From assembly GCA_016794525.1 (NCBI GenBank), contig JAEUJY010000072.1, positions 62,001 to 126,000 on the forward strand: a stretch of 64,000 bases of DNA, read 5' to 3'. Position 1 is the first letter of the stretch; every line of letters starts with the position of its first letter. Below are positions 60,934 through 64,000 of the stretch, in pieces. This stretch comes from Myxococcales bacterium (GTDB lineage: Bacteria; Myxococcota_A; Polyangia; Haliangiales; Haliangiaceae). The notes below the pieces were generated by a model that searched no databases, was not told the origin of the DNA, and was given only the letters and a program-made list of their open reading frames with translations. The position numbers and the translations under genes are program-made.

Positions 60934-63900
60934 GCGCCGCGACGCCCAAGCTCGGGCTGGCCGGCGGGCTGGCCAAGGCGTTCATCAACTCCAAGCTGAC
61001 GCCGCTGTTGATCGTCGTGTCGATCCTGCTCGGCGTCGGCGCCGCGATCATCCTGCCGCGCGAGGAGGAGCCGCAGATCAAGGTGCCGATGGTCGACATC
61101 ATGGTCACGATGCCCGGCGCGTCGGCCGCCGAGGTCGAGCGCCGCGTCAGCTCGCCGATCGAGCGCCTGCTGTGGGAGATCGAGGGCGTCGAGTACGTCT
61201 ACAGCACCAGCCAGCCGGGCCGGTCGACGGTGATCGTCCGCTTCAAGGTCGGCGAGGACGTCGAGCGCTCGCTGGTCAAGCTGCACCAGAAGCTGATGGG
61301 CAACGCCGACAAGATCCCGCCCGGCGCGTCGGCGCCGCTGGTCAAGTCGCGGTCGATCGACGACGTGCCGATCCTGGCGCTGACGTTCCACTCGCGGCGC
61401 TACGACCACCAGGAGCTGCGCCGGGTCGCCGCCGAGGTCGAGGCCCAGGTCAAGCGCACGGTCGACGTGTCCGAGACCAAGCTGATCGGCGGGCTGCGGC
61501 GGCAGATCCGGGTCCACCTCGATCCGGTCGCGCTGGCGTCGCGCAACCTCGGCGTCGGCGACGCCTGGATGGCCGCGCTGGGCGCCAACCGCCAGGGCCG
61601 GGTCGGCAGCTTCACCGCGCACGATCAGGAGGTCATCGTCGAGGCCGGCGGCTTCTTCGCCGACGCCGCCGACGTCGGCGCCACCGTGGTCGGCGTCTAC
61701 GGCGACGTGCCGGTCCACCTGCGCGACGTCGCGACCATCACCGACGCCGCCGAGGACACCGCGCAGTACGTGTTCTTCGGCGAGGGCGCGGCCCGCGGCG
61801 GCGGCGCCGAGCAACCGGCGGTGACGCTGTCGATCGCCAAGCGGCCCGGCACCAACGCGATCGTCGTCGCCGACGCCGTGCTGGCCGAGCTGGGCCGGCT
61901 GCAGGGCACCGTCATCCCGGCCGACGTCGAGGTGACGATCACGCGCAACTACGGCGAGACCTCGGCCGAGAAGTCCAACGAGCTCCTGCTGCACATGGCG
62001 ATCGCGATCGTCAGCGTGTCGGCGCTGGTGCTGGTCATGCTGGGCTGGCGCGAGTCGCTGGTGGTCGCGATCGCGATCCCGTCGACGCTGGCGCTGACGC
62101 TGCTGGTGTTCTACCTGGTCGGCTACACGCTCAACCGGATCACGCTGTTCGCGCTGATCTTCTCGATCGGCATCCTGGTCGACGACGCGATCGTCGTCGT
62201 CGAGAACATGGTCCGCCACCGCGACCTGCCCGAGAACCGCGGGCGCAGCCTGCGCGACGTCGCGATCACCGCGGTGGCCGAGGTCGGCAACCCGACGATC
62301 CTGGCGACGCTGGCCGTGATCGGCGCGATCGTGCCGATGGCCGCGGTCGGCGGGCTGATGGGGCCGTACATGCGCCCGATCCCGGTCGGCGCCAGCGCGG
62401 CGATGGCGTTCTCGCTGCTGATCGCGTTCGTGGTCACGCCGTGGGCGGCGGCCCGGCTGCTCGGCGGCGGCGCGGCGCACGGCCACGCCGACGCGCCCGA
62501 GAGCCGCCTGACCCGCGCCTACCGCTGGCTGATGCGTCGGCTGGTCACCCGCGCCGGCTGGCGCTGGAGCTTCTTCGCGGTGATCGGCGCGCTGCTGGTC
62601 GGCGCGATCGCGCTGATCCCGTACCGCGCGGTCCACGTGAAGATGCTGCCGTTCGACAACAAGAGCGAGCTCGACGTGATCGTCAACATGCCCGAGGACG
62701 CGTCGCTCGAGCGGACCGCGGCGGTGGCGCGCGAGATCGCCGCGGCGGTCCGCGATCAGCCCGAGGTGCTCGACTACCAGGTCTACGTCGGCACCGCGTC
62801 GCCGTTCACGTTCAACGGGCTGGTCCGCCACTACGACATGCGGCGCGGCCCGGCGGTCGCCGACGTCCAGATCAACCTGCTGCCCAAGCACGCCCGGTCT
62901 GCCCAGAGCCACGACATCGCCCGCCGGATCCGGCCGCTGGTGGTCGCGGTCGCCAAGAAGTACGGCGCGCGCACCGCGGTGGTCGAGGTCCCGCCGGGGC
63001 CGCCGGTGTTGCAGACGCTGGTGGCCGAGGTTTACGGGCCGACGCCGCAGGCGCGGCAGCGCCTGGCCGAGCACATGCGCGCCATCTTCGAGAGCACGCC
63101 GGGCGTAGTCGACGTCGACTGGTACGTCGAGGCGCCGCAGCCCAAGGTCCGGTTCGCGATCGACAAGGAGAAGGCCGCGCTGCACGGCATCGCCCCCGAC
63201 GACATCGCCACCGCGCTGCGGATCGCCACCGACGGCGCGCCGGCCGGCCTGCTGCACGCGCCGCTCGAGCGCGAGGACGTCATGATCGTGCTCGACGTGC
63301 CCGACGCGCAGGTCGCGTCGACCGCCGACCTCGCGGCGCTGCGGCTGCGCGCGCCGGCCACCGGCGCCACCGTGCCGCTCGGCGAGCTGGTGCGCCCGGT
63401 CGACGTCGACGAGGACCGCAGCATCTACCACAAGAACCTGTTGCCCGTGGTCTACGTCACCGGCGACGTCGCCGGCGGCGCCGAGAGCTCGGTCTACGCG
63501 ATCTCGGCGATGAACGACAAGATCGGCCGCATCGACGGCCAGCCGGTCAAGGTGTTCAACCTGCAGATGCCCAAGGACGACGCCCGCCCCGCGATCAAGT
63601 GGGACGGCGAGTGGCAGGTGACGCTCGAGGTGTTCCGCGACCTCGGCCTGGCGTTCGCGGTGGTGATGATCGTGATCTACGGCCTGCTGGTCGGCTGGTT
63701 CAAGTCGTTCTCGACACCGCTGGTGGTGATGGCCGCGATCCCGTTCTCGCTGGTCGGCATCCTGCCGGCCCACGCCGGCATGGGCGCGTTCTTCACCGCG
63801 ACCTCGATGATCGGCTTCATGGCCGGCGCCGGCATCGTCGTGCGCAACTCGATCATCCTGGTCGACTTCATCGAGCTGCGGCTGGCCGAGGGCATGCCGC

Positions 63901-64000
63901 TGACCGACGCCGTGGTCGACGCCGGCGCGGTGCGGTTCCGCCCGATGCTCCTGACCGCGATGGCGGTGGTCGCGGGCTCGGCGGTTATCCTGTTCGATCC
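60930..64000 (+). CDS. RND efflux permease (AcrB/CzcA superfamily), 3'-truncated by window end
   Basis: A GTG-started frame open to the window end (about 1,023 residues seen). It shows the RND pattern: a first helix at about residues 20-38 ([20 protein letters not shown]), porter domain [20 protein letters not shown]-like start near 58, the helix-4 motif [19 protein letters not shown] near 414 with the proton-relay Asp pair, a central break near 515, then repeats in the second half ([19 protein letters not shown] near 971). It exports drugs, metals or lipids by proton antiport. The adaptor precedes it in the same operon. Substrate class is not assignable. Confidence 0.88.
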   Translation, partial: MSAATPKLGLAGGLAKAFINSKLTPLLIVVSILLGVGAAIILPREEEPQIKVPMVDIMVTMPGASAAEVERRVSSPIERLLWEIEGVEYVYSTSQPGRSTVIVRFKVGEDVERSLVKLHQKLMGNADKIPPGASAPLVKSRSIDDVPILALTFHSRRYDHQELRRVAAEVEAQVKRTVDVSETKLIGGLRRQIRVHLDPVALASRNLGVGDAWMAALGANRQGRVGSFTAHDQEVIVEAGGFFADAADVGATVVGVYGDVPVHLRDVATITDAAEDTAQYVFFGEGAARGGGAEQPAVTLSIAKRPGTNAIVVADAVLAELGRLQGTVIPADVEVTITRNYGETSAEKSNELLLHMAIAIVSVSALVLVMLGWRESLVVAIAIPSTLALTLLVFYLVGYTLNRITLFALIFSIGILVDDAIVVVENMVRHRDLPENRGRSLRDVAITAVAEVGNPTILATLAVIGAIVPMAAVGGLMGPYMRPIPVGASAAMAFSLLIAFVVTPWAAARLLGGGAAHGHADAPESRLTRAYRWLMRRLVTRAGWRWSFFAVIGALLVGAIALIPYRAVHVKMLPFDNKSELDVIVNMPEDASLERTAAVAREIAAAVRDQPEVLDYQVYVGTASPFTFNGLVRHYDMRRGPAVADVQINLLPKHARSAQSHDIARRIRPLVVAVAKKYGARTAVVEVPPGPPVLQTLVAEVYGPTPQARQRLAEHMRAIFESTPGVVDVDWYVEAPQPKVRFAIDKEKAALHGIAPDDIATALRIATDGAPAGLLHAPLEREDVMIVLDVPDAQVASTADLAALRLRAPATGATVPLGELVRPVDVDEDRSIYHKNLLPVVYVTGDVAGGAESSVYAISAMNDKIGRIDGQPVKVFNLQMPKDDARPAIKWDGEWQVTLEVFRDLGLAFAVVMIVIYGLLVGWFKSFSTPLVVMAAIPFSLVGILPAHAGMGAFFTATSMIGFMAGAGIVVRNSIILVDFIELRLAEGMPLTDAVVDAGAVRFRPMLLTAMAVVAGSAVILFD

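Noticed and set aside
60894-63773. 959-residue minus-strand frame
   Set aside because: It is the complement of the RND permease gene; the Asp/Arg/His-rich translation matches no protein type.

Overview
The window is very GC-rich, densely coding bacterial DNA with no gap of 300 bases or more. It most resembles a myxobacterium (phylum Myxococcota, probably the Haliangium/Kofleria/Polyangia side). The supporting signs are a secreted trypsin-like protease with a MYXO-CTERM-type tail (Cys-Gly-Cys, membrane helix, Arg-rich end), a Ser/Thr kinase fused to a formylglycine-generating-enzyme-like domain, many lipoproteins with Asp/Ala/Pro-rich linkers behind the lipid cysteine, Sel1-repeat proteins and many genes of unknown function. 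The taxonomic call is inference. I see no rRNA, tRNA, CRISPR array, transposase, integrase or phage gene.

Layout. 1-5.3 kb: small unknown genes, a GlsB/YeaQ membrane protein, a DUF4336 protein, a lipoprotein, a YciI protein and a P-loop kinase. 5.4-10.2 kb (minus): a TonB-dependent receptor followed by two lipoproteins, one of them an internal triplication. 10.6-15.2 kb (minus): an overlapping set of SDR-DUF2867-like protein, membrane-embedded spermidine-synthase-like protein and alpha/beta hydrolase. 15.3-18.8 kb: a metalloprotease lipoprotein, a classical SDR and a DUF4956 membrane protein, with a 23-bp perfect direct repeat at the two ends of this stretch. 18.8-28.2 kb: mostly short unknown genes plus a NadR-like NTPase, TPR protein, J-domain protein, GreA/GreB-type factor and DUF1203 protein. 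28.3-37.5 kb: Sel1 proteins, two secreted Cys/Asp-rich lipoproteins, RNase D, the S1 protease and polyphosphate kinase 2. 37.5-47.6 kb: the kinase-FGE fusion with its lipoprotein partner, MsrB, a 909-residue unknown protein coupled to a lipoprotein, and a four-PAS hybrid histidine kinase. 47.7-57.3 kb: OsmC, a TIGR04325-type methyltransferase, GNAT, a 2OG-Fe(II) oxygenase, a GH75-type chitosanase lipoprotein and unknowns. 57.3-64 kb: a DHCR24-like flavoprotein, a CDF metal transporter and an RND efflux pair cut by the window end.

A theme visible only at DNA level is the promoter layout. At 21 starts a TANNNT hexamer lies 5-10 bases before the ATG or GTG, usually with no Shine-Dalgarno sequence. 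This is what leaderless mRNAs would look like. A second class of genes has clear GGAG-type ribosome binding sites, and many co-directional pairs are coupled by four-base GTGA or ATGA overlaps. The layout also decides several start codons, so I used it for start selection. No single known defence, secondary-metabolite or secretion system is encoded here. The strongest candidates for undescribed biology are the leaderless-promoter architecture, the 41.4-44.9 kb gene pair, the TonB-receptor/lipoprotein set and the small upstream ORF at 22.8 kb.
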